NCBI GenBank assembly: GCA_963662985.1
Contig: OY760066.1
Span: 124,001 to 188,000, forward strand
Source of the DNA: G963662985 sp963662985
GTDB lineage: Bacteria; Chloroflexota; Anaerolineae; Anaerolineales; UBA11579
Length of the DNA: 64,000 bases
Reading direction: 5' to 3'
Below are positions 9,986 through 18,773 of the stretch, in pieces. Each line of letters starts with the position of its first letter. Within the stretch, counting starts at the first letter, position 1. The translations under genes and the position numbers were made by a program. The notes under the pieces were generated by a model that worked only from the letters and a program-made list of their open reading frames with translations, did no database searches and was not told where the DNA came from.

Positions 9986-11808
9986 TGAAAGATCTTTTAA
10001 AATTTCTAACATGTGGTTCTGTTGACGATGGAAAATCAACTTTGATCGGTCATATGCTTTATGATGCAAAACTTATTTTTGCAGATCAAAAACAAGCGCT
10101 TGAATTGGATAGCCAAGTGGGCAGCAATGATGGAAAAATTGATTATTCTTTATTGCTAGATGGTTTAATGGCTGAAAGAGAACAAGGCATTACCATTGAT
10201 GTCGCTTATCGTTATTTTACAAGCGATAACCGCTCTTTCATTGTTGCTGATTCTCCAGGACATGAACAATACACACGTAATATGGCAGTTGGCGCTGCTT
10301 TTGCAGATCTTGCTGTGATTTTAGTGGATGCGACAAAAGGCGTGATTCAGCAAACAAAAAGACATTCTAGAATTTGTTCTTTGATGGGTATTCGACACGC
10401 TGTTTTGGCAATCAATAAAATGGATCTTGTTGATTATGATGAAAATATTTATCACAATATTCATTCAGACTTTAAAGCCCTCTGTGAGGATTTACACTTT
10501 GATACGGTTTATTCAATTCCAGTTTCTGCAACGGAAGGAGATAATCTAACACATCTTTCAGTAAATACTCCATGGTATAAAGGACAGCCTTTACTTTCCT
10601 TTTTAGAAAACATTGATGTTAGTAAGTATCAGAAAATTGATGGCTTTTTATTACCTGTTCAAAGAGTGTCTCGGCCAAACCGAACGTTCCGAGGATTCCA
10701 AGGAGAGATTGCTTCTGGTTCAATCAAAATTGGCGATCCTATCACTGTTTATCCTGAAAATGAAACTAGCAAAGTAAAAAGCATTTTACTGGGTGACAAA
10801 AATGTTGAAGAAGCGTTTTTGGGACAACCTGTGACAGTGCAATTGGAAGACGAAATCGATGTGTCACGAGGAAGTGTACTCGCTTCTGGTCGAGTGCCTT
10901 TAGTGGCTGATCTATTTACAAGCACATTGTTGTGGATGGATAATGAGCGTTTAGTTGAAGGACGAAGTTATCATTTGAAGATTGGCACTAAGACAATCAA
11001 TGCGACAATTATGGATATTAAGTATCGGATTGATATTCATACAAGTGATCATATTCCAGCTGAATATTTAGAAAAGAATGAAATTGCCAGTGTAGACATT
11101 GCTACAACTGATCGAATAGTTTTTGAAAAATTTGAAGATAATGAAGCACTTGGTGGATTCATTTTAATTGATAAGGTCAGTAATATGACCTCAGCATGTG
11201 GAGTTGTTGAACATGCATTGCGAAGATCTGACAATGTTTCTTTTGAAAAGATGGATGTGACCAAAGAAATCCGCGCTGAGAAGAAGGGACAAAAACCAAT
11301 CGCGTTATGGTTTACTGGTCTTTCAAGCGCAGGAAAGAGTACTTTAGCAAATGCTCTTGAAAAGAAATTGGTTTCTTTAGGAAAACACACCATGGTTTTG
11401 GATGGTAATAATATTCGTAAAGGGTTGAACCATGATCTAGGATTTGATGAACCTGACCGAATCGAAAACATTCGCCGTGTGGCTGAAGTGGTGAAATTGA
11501 TGAATGATGCAGGTTTAATTACCATTTCTGCATTTATCTCCCCATATGAATCTGATCGAATCACAGCCCATGAGATTATTGGTGAGGAATTTGTTGAAAT
11601 TTATGTAAGTACGCCTCTTGAGGTTTGTGAAGCAAGAGATGTGCGCGGTTTATATAAAAAAGCACGCAATGGTGAAATTCCTAACTTCACTGGTGTTTCA
11701 AGCCCATATGAAGTTCCAAAGAATCCAGATTTTGTGATCGATACAAGTAATAGTAGTGTAGATGATTCTATTTCTCAAATAATGAAGTATTTGGATCAAT
11801 ATCTTTAA
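9985..11808 (+). CDS. cysNC: Bifunctional sulfate adenylyltransferase subunit 1 / adenylylsulfate kinase
   Basis: 607-residue fusion. Residues 1 to about 430 are the CysN GTPase, with the P-loop GSVDDGKSTLIG, ADSPGHEQYTRNM (G3) and NKMDLVDYD (G4). From about 435 an APS kinase follows with GLSSAGKSTLANAL, SAFISPYESDR (holding the phospho-accepting serine) and GLYKKARNGEIPNFTG. Together with CysD it drives ATP sulfurylase by GTP hydrolysis and makes PAPS. Two usual kinase residues differ: DGNN replaces DGDN, and SPYESDR replaces the common SPYRADR. Activity should still be likely, because such variation occurs in fused kinases. PAPS could feed cysteine synthesis or sulfotransferases. A bidirectional terminator follows. 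Confidence 0.95.
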   Translation: MKDLLKFLTCGSVDDGKSTLIGHMLYDAKLIFADQKQALELDSQVGSNDGKIDYSLLLDGLMAEREQGITIDVAYRYFTSDNRSFIVADSPGHEQYTRNMAVGAAFADLAVILVDATKGVIQQTKRHSRICSLMGIRHAVLAINKMDLVDYDENIYHNIHSDFKALCEDLHFDTVYSIPVSATEGDNLTHLSVNTPWYKGQPLLSFLENIDVSKYQKIDGFLLPVQRVSRPNRTFRGFQGEIASGSIKIGDPITVYPENETSKVKSILLGDKNVEEAFLGQPVTVQLEDEIDVSRGSVLASGRVPLVADLFTSTLLWMDNERLVEGRSYHLKIGTKTINATIMDIKYRIDIHTSDHIPAEYLEKNEIASVDIATTDRIVFEKFEDNEALGGFILIDKVSNMTSACGVVEHALRRSDNVSFEKMDVTKEIRAEKKGQKPIALWFTGLSSAGKSTLANALEKKLVSLGKHTMVLDGNNIRKGLNHDLGFDEPDRIENIRRVAEVVKLMNDAGLITISAFISPYESDRITAHEIIGEEFVEIYVSTPLEVCEARDVRGLYKKARNGEIPNFTGVSSPYEVPKNPDFVIDTSNSSVDDSISQIMKYLDQYL

Positions 11809-11835
11809 TTCTTTGATAATTTACTTAAATAGAAA

Positions 11836-11867
11836 AAAGAAGACAATAATAATTGTCTTCTTTCTTT
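11836..11867. terminator. Bidirectional rho-independent terminator
   Basis: A perfect 12-bp stem (AAAGAAGACAAT / ATTGTCTTCTTT) with an AATA loop. T-rich sequence follows on the plus side and the A-run precedes it, so it can stop both cysNC and the convergent ABC operon. Confidence 0.85.
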
Positions 11868-11890
11868 ATAGAACAAAAATACTCTACGCT

Positions 11891-12775
11891 CTATCTATTT
11901 TGTGTTTTCATCAACCACATATAGGCATCTTCGAGGCTTGGTTCTTCTATTTTTGCTTGTGGATATTGGGAAACAGTTTCTCCTACAACTCGATAGTGAG
12001 TACTGTTAGGCATATGCTGCATAGAAACAACTGTTAAATCATGATCAGGTTTGGTGCCATCACCACTTTCAATACTCCAAACATGGCCTTTAGCTTGGTT
12101 TGTGAGAGTGATTGGATCTCCTTCATATTTTAAACGCCCGGTCACTAAGACTGCAAGCCTTTGGCAGGTTTGACCAATATCACCAACAATATGTGTGGAG
12201 AGTAAAACAATGCGGTCTGTTGCTAAATTAACCAAAAGATTTCGAAATTTTATCCGTTCTTCAGGGTCCAGACCGGCTGTCGGTTCATCTACAATAAGTA
12301 TTTTTGGATCATTTACTAATGCTTGGGCAATACCAACTCTTCGTTTCATTCCCCCAGAATATCCTTTGATTTTGCGATCTGCCACGTCTGTCAGAGAAAC
12401 GAGTTCCAATATATGTTCAATGCGATTTTGACGGTTTTTTTTATTATCCACCCCTTTCAAGATTGCTAAGTAATCTATAAATTCTCGAGCGGTCAAATCT
12501 GGATAGAGTCCTAACTCTTGAGGAAGGTATCCTAACATTGCTTTCATTTTTCGCTTGCCCTCTTCCGTGCGAATATTGATGCCATTAATCACAATCTCAG
12601 CATCGGTAGGATTGATGATGCCGGCTAAGATTCGCATGAGAGTAGTTTTTCCAGCGCCGTTTGGTCCTAGAAGTCCATACATCCCGTTTTCTATTTTTAA
12701 ATCAATCCCTTTGAGTGCGTGGACCGTTTGGTTTTTTGATCTATATACTTTGTGTAAATTCTTGATTTCAATCAT
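11891..12775 (-). CDS. ABC transporter ATP-binding protein
   Basis: 294-residue ATPase of an ABC-2 type exporter. Walker A is GPNGAGKTTLMRI, Q-loop LPQELGLYP, signature YSGGMKRRVGIAQAL, Walker B ILIVDEPTAGLDPEER and the H-loop STHIVGD. The C-terminal 80 residues after the ATPase core are typical of ABC-2 exporters. It is the last gene of the leftward operon that begins with an ECF sigma factor at 15765, lying 13 bases after the second permease gene. Substrate unknown; such systems often export lipids, peptides or drugs, or work in envelope stress. Confidence 0.93.
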   Translation of the reverse strand: MIEIKNLHKVYRSKNQTVHALKGIDLKIENGMYGLLGPNGAGKTTLMRILAGIINPTDAEIVINGINIRTEEGKRKMKAMLGYLPQELGLYPDLTAREFIDYLAILKGVDNKKNRQNRIEHILELVSLTDVADRKIKGYSGGMKRRVGIAQALVNDPKILIVDEPTAGLDPEERIKFRNLLVNLATDRIVLLSTHIVGDIGQTCQRLAVLVTGRLKYEGDPITLTNQAKGHVWSIESGDGTKPDHDLTVVSMQHMPNSTHYRVVGETVSQYPQAKIEEPSLEDAYMWLMKTQNR

Positions 12776-12788
12776 TTTTTAAAATCCT

Positions 12789-13448
12789 TTAGATATATCG
12801 TTCTTGTTTTTTTATAAGGAAGATGGTGAGAATAATGCATACGACAATGAGTGAGGTTTGGGTCAATTGATTTAGATATGCATCTTGTGTTCCGGGATTC
12901 ATGGTTGCAGAAAAGTAAAAAATATATTTTAAGACACTGTTATTTGCAAACCATCCTCTAAGCACCACCTGCAAAATCCAAATACCCCCCATCAATGAGA
13001 AGCTTAGGTTACTACTATTTGCGAGGAGTGAGATGACACCTGATAAGGTTATGGCGAAAAGGCTTGGTATCAACCAACTCATTTGGGTATAAAGCCAAGA
13101 GACTTGAATTGGAACTGTTATGTTGAGAATTTTCAATCCTGCTTGGAAGATAAAAGCGGTTAGGATGATGACAATTAAAATCACACTTAAGCGCTTGGCT
13201 ATGAATGTTGTGCTTTTTTGATTGGTTGTGAATTTCAACTCAAGGGCTTTATCTTCAAGATATGCATAGGCAGCAAGACCACTTGCTATGAGAGGCAAAA
13301 CAAAGCCTAAGAATGAGCGTGCGATTGAGGCTTGGGTGTTATCATTCATTAATGCTGTGATGAGCAGGAATAGCGCCATAAATGCTATGGGAAAAAGAAA
13401 AAGATCTTTTTGAAATATTTGTAAATTGTATTTTATTTTTTTAAACAT
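12789..13448 (-). CDS. ABC-2 type permease subunit
   Basis: About 219 residues with six hydrophobic segments, e.g. FLFPIAFMALFLLITALM, LSVILIVIILTAFIFQAG and SLIVVCIILTIFLIKK. It ends in KKQERYI. The frame is open to 13508, but a start there would overlap the previous gene by 44 bases. ATG at 13448 (protein MFKKIKYNLQIF) leaves a 16-base gap and gives the usual short cytoplasmic N-terminus, so I prefer it. It pairs with the permease at 13465 as the membrane part of the exporter driven by the ATPase at 11891. No substrate clue. Confidence 0.8.
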   Translation of the reverse strand: MFKKIKYNLQIFQKDLFLFPIAFMALFLLITALMNDNTQASIARSFLGFVLPLIASGLAAYAYLEDKALELKFTTNQKSTTFIAKRLSVILIVIILTAFIFQAGLKILNITVPIQVSWLYTQMSWLIPSLFAITLSGVISLLANSSNLSFSLMGGIWILQVVLRGWFANNSVLKYIFYFSATMNPGTQDAYLNQLTQTSLIVVCIILTIFLIKKQERYI

Positions 13449-13464
13449 ATTTTTCTCAATATCT

Positions 13465-14238
13465 TTATGCTTTTTGATTTTGTTTATTTTGAAATTGTGA
13501 CATCGCAAAAACTACCAAAAATCCTAAGGCAATAAGTACAACAATATTTAAAATTGCATTTGGATCATTATTGTTCATCATTGCGGGAGCGCTTCTTTCA
13601 AAATATTTATATAGGGTGAATCTTCCGGAGGCATTCAGAATTGTATGTGAGATTGAAGGAATAGCTTCTGGATTGATGTAATTACCCCAATACCAATACC
13701 CTGTGAAAAGAATCTGGTAAATTCGAATTGGCATAAAAAATGGACAAACCAGTGAAAACCCTATCACGAAAAATAAAGCCGGAAATCCCATCATTAGCAA
13801 CGCAGCAAAAGCATAAACCATATAGATTAATGGAAAACTTTGGAAAATGATAAATTGAAGGCTACTGATTAAAACAATCACCGATTCTATTAGGATATAA
13901 GATAAGACAACACCTATATATTTTCCAAATAAATGAGTTTGATTCGTGATTTTGGTGGCATTGATTATTTCTTTTACACCATTTTTTTTATCTCTGATTG
14001 CTCTATCAGCAGCAGAGATGCCGACAAATACAGGAAAGAAAAGATTTAAGAAAAACACACTTTGCCCTGCTGTATATAGATAAGTCTCTTTATTTGCATC
14101 TTCTAAGATGATTGCTTGATCAACATTTAAAGAATTTGCAATAAAGAATATGACAAATAAAAGCGCAATGATGAGCATACTTTTGCGTTTTATTGACATT
14201 AAAAATTCATATTTGATAACTCCAAAAAATTCTTTCAT
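13465..14238 (-). CDS. ABC-2 type permease subunit
   Basis: 257 residues with six likely membrane helices. The N-terminus, MKEFFGVIKYEFLMSIKRKS followed by a strong helix, is typical of ABC-2 permeases. The loop AADRAIRDKKNGVKEIINAT also resembles the conserved cytoplasmic loop of that family. AAAGGAG lies just before the ATG. A 50-base gap separates it from the anti-sigma gene. That gap contains a 13-base element shared with the sigma gene upstream region, so an internal promoter is likely. Confidence 0.85.
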   Translation of the reverse strand: MKEFFGVIKYEFLMSIKRKSMLIIALLFVIFFIANSLNVDQAIILEDANKETYLYTAGQSVFFLNLFFPVFVGISAADRAIRDKKNGVKEIINATKITNQTHLFGKYIGVVLSYILIESVIVLISSLQFIIFQSFPLIYMVYAFAALLMMGFPALFFVIGFSLVCPFFMPIRIYQILFTGYWYWGNYINPEAIPSISHTILNASGRFTLYKYFERSAPAMMNNNDPNAILNIVVLIALGFLVVFAMSQFQNKQNQKA

Positions 14239-14267
14239 AATAACTCCTTTGATTATGATGTGATTTG

Positions 14268-14280
14268 ACTGCTACGTTAA
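14268..14280 (-). promoter_or_regulatory. Candidate ECF-sigma or operator element upstream of the permease gene
   Basis: On the minus strand the gap before the permease start reads TTTAACGTAGCAGT. The 13-base core TTAACGTAGCAGT recurs, in the other orientation, in the region upstream of the sigma factor gene (15789-15801). The flanking bases also match (18 of 20). It is placed where a -35 region could lie. A CATAAT follows at roughly -10 spacing. Confidence 0.4.
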
Positions 14281-14288
14281 ATCAATGT

Positions 14289-15179
14289 TTAGAATGTTAG
14301 GGGTTTTGTTGTTGAAATGTTTTTCCCTGGGTCCTGTTTGATATAAATCAAAAGGATGATAAATAAAACGGCTGAGACAACAAAGATCAATTGTGGAGAA
14401 TTCCAAAAGAATTGACTAGCTTTGTATAAACCTGTAGATAAATCTTTAATTTCGTCAATATGGAATATATATTTGCTGAGCCAAACTGAATATGATATGA
14501 AGATGGCGTTTTCTGAATTTAATATCACCGATAGTGTCATTCCTAAAATAGAGAGGAAGGTCATTGGCGCTAACCATTCGAATAGTAAGGGTGAAAAAAC
14601 TTTTGTTGAATATATCAATGAAAGACTGGCAGAAAACAAGAATACGAGAATCGAATTATAACTAAAGACGATGAAAAGACGAATCAGCAGAATTTGCAAT
14701 TGTGAAACCGGGGTGGATAAGACCAGTTCAAATGCGGGATCATTTTGGCGATTATATAAAACTGATATACTTGCAGCTGAAACTAACGGTGCAATAGCAT
14801 AGAAAAATGGCTCAAATTCAAACATAACGGTGATTACAAATCCAATGAGAAGAACAAGAAAAGAAGCTGGCCAGATTTCTTTTCTGATCAATTGAAATTG
14901 TGTTTTTAAAATTTGAGAAAATCTGTTGAACTTTTCTTGAATAGTAGGTCGTTGATAGATTTTTGCACTGATCTGAGTGAAGATTTCTGGAGACAATGAA
15001 GGTGTGCTGGTTGTGTTCTCTACTTGAATGGATTGATTGATGGTTTGCCAGAATTCTAAATCTTGCTGACATGTGGAGCAAGTTTTTAGGTGAGTTTGCA
15101 CTTCTTGCATTTGCTTTTGATCTAACTGTTGGGTGTTGTAGAATGGAAGTAGTTGATTGATTTTTTCGTGATTATTCAT
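14289..15179 (-). CDS. Anti-sigma factor with zinc-finger domain fused to a permease-like membrane domain
   Basis: 296 residues. Residues 1-45 form a zf-HC2 anti-sigma domain with H30-x3-C34-x2-C37 (HLKTCSTCQQDLEF), which would bind and hold the ECF sigma factor. From about residue 115 there are six hydrophobic segments, and the text DPAFELVLSTPVSQLQILL looks like the conserved cytoplasmic loop of ABC-2 permeases. This suggests the anti-sigma protein doubles as, or derives from, a transporter subunit. It overlaps the sigma gene by 8 bases, ensuring coupled synthesis. Release of sigma could respond to the state of the exporter encoded downstream (inference). Confidence 0.8.
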   Translation of the reverse strand: MNNHEKINQLLPFYNTQQLDQKQMQEVQTHLKTCSTCQQDLEFWQTINQSIQVENTTSTPSLSPEIFTQISAKIYQRPTIQEKFNRFSQILKTQFQLIRKEIWPASFLVLLIGFVITVMFEFEPFFYAIAPLVSAASISVLYNRQNDPAFELVLSTPVSQLQILLIRLFIVFSYNSILVFLFSASLSLIYSTKVFSPLLFEWLAPMTFLSILGMTLSVILNSENAIFISYSVWLSKYIFHIDEIKDLSTGLYKASQFFWNSPQLIFVVSAVLFIILLIYIKQDPGKNISTTKPLTF

Positions 15180-15765
15180 GGATCTCCTCCATTGTGATTC
15201 CTTCTCTTGTGATTACGCCTTTAAGAACTTGCTTGGCATAGTTGAGACGGCTTTTAACTGTTCCAACTGGGATTTGACAGATTTGAGAGACTTCATTCAT
15301 TGACATTTTTTCATAAAAAACTAACTGAAGAATGGTGCGATGTTCTACGGTGAGTTGTTGCATGGCTTGATTGAGGAGGTGTTTGTTATGTTCTGCAAGT
15401 ATTTGAGTGGTGATCTGGTTCTCTATGTTTTGTGTGGTTGGATAGGTCTCAGGAATGGATTCTGTGGATTTTTGATTGTACGCTTTAAGGGCTAAATTGT
15501 GAGTGATGCCAAATAACCAAGCAACGACACGCCCCTCTCCACGATAGGTGTTTGCTTTTTGCCAGATGGTGAGAAAGGTTTCTTGGAGAACATCTTCTGC
15601 TGTTTGTTTGTTTTTTAAAATATGGAAAGCATATCCAAATAATTTTTTGGAATGGCGTTGATAAAGCATTTCAAAAGCTTGTTCGTTGCCTTTTGCGATC
15701 TGCTTTATTAGTTTTTTATCTTCTATTTGTTCGTTTACCATAATTGGCAATGCTATTTCTACCAT
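15172..15765 (-). CDS. ECF-type RNA polymerase sigma factor
   Basis: 197 residues. Region 2 spans about 22-95, with FEMLYQRHSKKLFGYAFHIL, TAEDVLQETFLTIWQKA and the DNA-contacting stretch ending in WLFGITHNLALKAY. Region 4 spans about 130-185, with VEHRTILQLVFYEKMSMNEV followed by the HTH ICQIPVGTVKSRLNYAKQVL. ATG at 15765 is preceded by AAAAAGGAACT. The in-frame ATG at 15741 has no SD, so the longer form is chosen. It heads the operon with its anti-sigma partner and an ABC exporter. Autoregulation through the inverted repeat upstream is likely. Confidence 0.93.
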   Translation of the reverse strand: MVEIALPIMVNEQIEDKKLIKQIAKGNEQAFEMLYQRHSKKLFGYAFHILKNKQTAEDVLQETFLTIWQKANTYRGEGRVVAWLFGITHNLALKAYNQKSTESIPETYPTTQNIENQITTQILAEHNKHLLNQAMQQLTVEHRTILQLVFYEKMSMNEVSQICQIPVGTVKSRLNYAKQVLKGVITREGITMEEIHE

Positions 15766-15782
15766 AGTTCCTTTTTCTAAAA

Positions 15783-15823
15783 ATTGAGTTAACGTAGCAG
15801 TTCATCTAGTATGTACGGTTAAA
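15783..15823. promoter_or_regulatory. Inverted-repeat regulatory region upstream of the ECF sigma gene
   Basis: TTAACGTA (15789-15796) and TACGGTTAA (15814-15822) form an imperfect inverted repeat about 34 bases across. Read toward the sigma gene, it gives a TTTAACCGTA box comparable with the TTTAACGTA box before the permease gene. The right copy of the 13-base core sits here. It could be paired sigma-recognition elements or an operator. Confidence 0.45.
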
Positions 15824-15880
15824 TAGAAAAAGGTTCAAAATTCGTTTGGGTTTAGATTAACTATAGCTTAAATCTGATTA

Positions 15881-16765
15881 TTATAAAAAGGAAAGTTGTT
15901 GTTTTTTATATGGGGTTGTATAGGCTTGGATGATGTCAGCCATGCGATAGAGGATTTTATGTTGTTTGCATCTCGCTTTAAAAAGAGGATAAAGTTGTTC
16001 TGCTCTAGGAGAGATACAGGAATATTGATTGCCGTAGGTTTGAATATACTTGTCTCGAAGATGTGGAAAATCTTGAGAGAGTTTTTTGAAAAAATGAGTG
16101 CGTTGGTTTTCTCTGAGTGTGACACCAAAACCGGCATAAATAAATTTTGTTTGATGTTGATGGGCTAGATCGACGATGGTGAGGATGTTTTCATCCGTGT
16201 CTTCAATAAATGGCAAAATTGGCGTCATAAGAATGCCGGCAAAGATGCCTGCTTGGTTGAGTTGTTGGATAGCTTGGAATCGTTTTGAGGAGGGGACTAC
16301 ATGCTTTTCTATTGTTTGGCTAAGTTGATCATCCGCAGCGGTGATGGAGACTTTTAAGAGGACGGGGGAATGTTTTTGAATGCGTTGAAAGATGTCAATG
16401 TCACGAAGGATGAGATCACTTTTTGTAGCGATGGCAACGCCAAACCCATATTTATCGATGAGCTGAAGGGCTTGGCGGGTAATTTTATATTTTCTTTCAA
16501 AGGGGTTATAGGAATCAGACATGGCACCAAGACCAATGACCCCTTTTTTCTTTTTGGTGCTTAACTCTTTTTCTAATATTTCAAGAGCATTTTGTTTGCT
16601 ACGAACTTTATCAAAGTCTTCTACATGGTAACAATTACTACGACTATCACAATAGATACATCCGTGATTACAGCCACGATATAGGTTGATATTATAGTTG
16701 CAAGCGAACCAGCAATTCTCTTGAGTGTATGGGGAGAGGATGGATTTGGTTGGGACAAATTGCAT
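15881..16765 (-). CDS. Radical SAM protein, spore-photoproduct-lyase-like (SPL) family
   Basis: 294 residues. The CxxxCxxC iron-sulfur motif is CNHGCIYC at about residue 31, preceded by NYNINLYRGC as in COG1533/SPL-family proteins. GLGAMSDSYNPFE and IATKSDLILRDIDIF match the SAM-binding strands of that group. Members include the DNA-repair spore photoproduct lyase and many proteins of unknown role. The final cysteine and other SplB-specific features cannot be confirmed, so a DNA repair role is not claimed. Its ATG shares one base with the stop of the upstream GNAT gene (TAATG), so the two form an operon. Confidence 0.85.
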   Translation of the reverse strand: MQFVPTKSILSPYTQENCWFACNYNINLYRGCNHGCIYCDSRSNCYHVEDFDKVRSKQNALEILEKELSTKKKKGVIGLGAMSDSYNPFERKYKITRQALQLIDKYGFGVAIATKSDLILRDIDIFQRIQKHSPVLLKVSITAADDQLSQTIEKHVVPSSKRFQAIQQLNQAGIFAGILMTPILPFIEDTDENILTIVDLAHQHQTKFIYAGFGVTLRENQRTHFFKKLSQDFPHLRDKYIQTYGNQYSCISPRAEQLYPLFKARCKQHKILYRMADIIQAYTTPYKKQQLSFL

Positions 16766-17538
16766 TAGAGGATGCCCTCTTGTTGCATTATTTTTAGAAA
16801 TTTTTTATCGGTGAGAATTTCGTTGGTGTGAAATTTGCCATTGATATAAAGTGAGTAAATGGTGAAGGGGGTTGGGGCTGATTGGGCTTGAGCTAGGGTT
16901 TCTATTTTGATGGTGGTGAAGGGGATGTTATTTTCAATGGCTACAGATTCTACGATGGGGACATATTTGTCGGTGTGGGGACAACCATTGGAATAATAGA
17001 GAACGACACCATCTTGAGCAATGGTGCCCGTTTTTGCAATAGGTTTGAATGAAGGTTTGGGAGCGTTGGGTTCGAATGGCAGATAGAGCAATTCAAAAAA
17101 AGGTTCGGCTGTATCAGCAACTTGGAATCCTTTATATTTTAGATATTGGGGATCCGTGAGGAAGGTGCGTTTTTTGTCAGATGATAAGGCGGCGATTCCT
17201 TTGAGACCTTGTTGTTTGGCATCTTGGATGCAATGGTTGAGAAGCTGGTTGGCGTAGCCCTGCCCTTTAAATTTTCCGGAGACCCAGAAACATAGAATGA
17301 ACATATAGTCTTCAGCATTGATAGGGGCAAAGACGTTTTTCCCAGGGGTGTATTCAATGAATACTTTCCCTCGTTCGTCTAATTTTTTGAAGACATATCC
17401 TTCTTTAAAACGGTTTGACATCCAAGCTTTTTTGCTGCCGACACAATTTTCTCCTTTTTTGTCAGAGATGGCACAACAAATGTGTTGTTGTGCGATGTTG
17501 GTAGAATCTACTTGAATTATATTTGATGTGTTGTTCAT
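16765..17538 (-). CDS. GNAT acetyltransferase with C-terminal YoaP-like domain
   Basis: 257 residues. The first 165 or so form a GNAT fold, with the acetyl-CoA binding motif VSGKFKGQGYANQLL followed by AALSSDKKRTFL. The C-terminal part resembles the YoaP domain: a thioredoxin-like strand LYYSNGCPHTDKYVPIVES, then FTIYSLYINGKFHTNEIL. Proteins of this layout occur in many anaerobes and Bacilli with unknown substrate. GAAGGGATAG lies before the start at somewhat long spacing. It is first in the two-gene operon with the radical SAM protein, which may act on the same substrate (inference). Confidence 0.82.
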   Translation of the reverse strand: MNNTSNIIQVDSTNIAQQHICCAISDKKGENCVGSKKAWMSNRFKEGYVFKKLDERGKVFIEYTPGKNVFAPINAEDYMFILCFWVSGKFKGQGYANQLLNHCIQDAKQQGLKGIAALSSDKKRTFLTDPQYLKYKGFQVADTAEPFFELLYLPFEPNAPKPSFKPIAKTGTIAQDGVVLYYSNGCPHTDKYVPIVESVAIENNIPFTTIKIETLAQAQSAPTPFTIYSLYINGKFHTNEILTDKKFLKIMQQEGIL

Positions 17539-17707
17539 TTTTTACTATCCCTTCTTTTCCCTTTTTCTTTTATTTCCAATATGATTATACATACATCTAT
17601 TACTTTTCAGTTATAAATTTTGGCTGTGTAAAGGAAAAGATGAAACTTTTTTGATCTTTGCTCGTAATTATAGATAACGAATACTTAAATTTAAAAAGGA
17701 GTAAATT

Positions 17708-18730
17708 ATGAATTTTGGTGAAATCTTAAAAAAAGCATGGAATGTTTCATGGAAGAATAAATTGTTATGGCTCTTTGCTTTGTTTGGCCCTTTGGCAGGC
17801 GGTACTTCTGCTAATTTTAATTCAAGTCGTTTTGATTTTTCTAATGGTGATATGCAACATCAGTTCAATTATTCTGGTGATTGGGGCAGCCAAATTGCAA
17901 ATTTCTTTAATAATATTAATAATGTTTTCTTGATTTTGGCAATCGTGGGATTCGTCCTTGTTATGATCGTGATTTCAATCATTTTGAATATTTATGGTAC
18001 CGCAGGTGCGATCTTGGGCACTAGTGGTGTGATTGAAAAAGATGAAAAACCCAAATTTAAAGAATTAATCAAGGCATCTAACCCTTATTTCTGGAAATTA
18101 TTACTTTTCAATGTAGTACTTTTCTTGTTGGGTGTGGCAGCTGTAATTGCATTTATTATTGGGTCTGTGATGACATTAGGATTGTTAGTATGCTTGGTAA
18201 TCCTTTTGATTCCAGTCTTCTATCTAGTGAACATTTACTTGGGCTTTGTATATACAGCTTTAGTTAAAGATAATCTTGATATGATGGAAGCTTTCAAGAA
18301 GGCTTGGGAATTGTTCCGTGATAATTTTACTAATAATATCATTTGGGCTTTGATCATTGGGATTGGTAAATTTGTGATCAATGTAGTGGTTGGCTTAGTG
18401 ATGTTGGTGATCGGTGTTTTGTTCGCAGTTGTGGTTGCTGGAGTAGTTGACAATGGAAGTGGTGTTTTGATTGCTTTGTCTATCATTCTTGGATTGATGC
18501 TTGTCGCCTATGTTATCTTCTTGATTGTTTTCAGTGCTTTGCAAAACTCTTTCATTTGGAGCACAATTATTTTGATCTACAATGAATATGACAATGCAAA
18601 AGAAGAAGTAGTGATGATCTCTAGCGGTGACTCCCCTGCTCCTGCTGCAAAAGTAGATGATATGCTTGAGGAAGAACTTGATGTAATTTTAGAAGATGAT
18701 ACTGAATCCTCTTCTGAAGAGAAAAAATAA
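17708..18730 (+). CDS. Uncharacterised polytopic membrane protein
   Basis: 340 residues with about six membrane helices. The N-terminus MNFGEILKKAWNVSWKNKLL is followed by a glycine-rich helix, a soluble loop (residues about 35-70), then strong helices from 75 on. The C-terminal 40 residues are very acidic (EEELDVILEDDTESSSEEKK). The layout resembles membrane proteins with glycerophosphodiester-phosphodiesterase-like membrane domains, but no catalytic motif is present. AAAAAGGAG is 6 bases before ATG. It is a single gene, bounded by a divergent gene upstream and a terminator downstream. Function unknown. Confidence 0.8.
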   Translation: MNFGEILKKAWNVSWKNKLLWLFALFGPLAGGTSANFNSSRFDFSNGDMQHQFNYSGDWGSQIANFFNNINNVFLILAIVGFVLVMIVISIILNIYGTAGAILGTSGVIEKDEKPKFKELIKASNPYFWKLLLFNVVLFLLGVAAVIAFIIGSVMTLGLLVCLVILLIPVFYLVNIYLGFVYTALVKDNLDMMEAFKKAWELFRDNFTNNIIWALIIGIGKFVINVVVGLVMLVIGVLFAVVVAGVVDNGSGVLIALSIILGLMLVAYVIFLIVFSALQNSFIWSTIILIYNEYDNAKEEVVMISSGDSPAPAAKVDDMLEEELDVILEDDTESSSEEKK

Positions 18731-18773
18731 TTTCGTTCAATCTAGCTATTTCAAATAATTTTTCTAAAAAAGA

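Noticed and set aside
14422..14661. Plus-strand frame of 79 codons inside the anti-sigma gene
   Set aside because: Shadow frame opposite a well-supported coding region, without SD or family pattern. The same reasoning removed the other short frames lying inside larger genes.
15881..16765. Spore photoproduct lyase (splB)
   Set aside because: Only the broad COG1533 radical SAM pattern is secure; lyase-specific features could not be confirmed and no sporulation genes are present.
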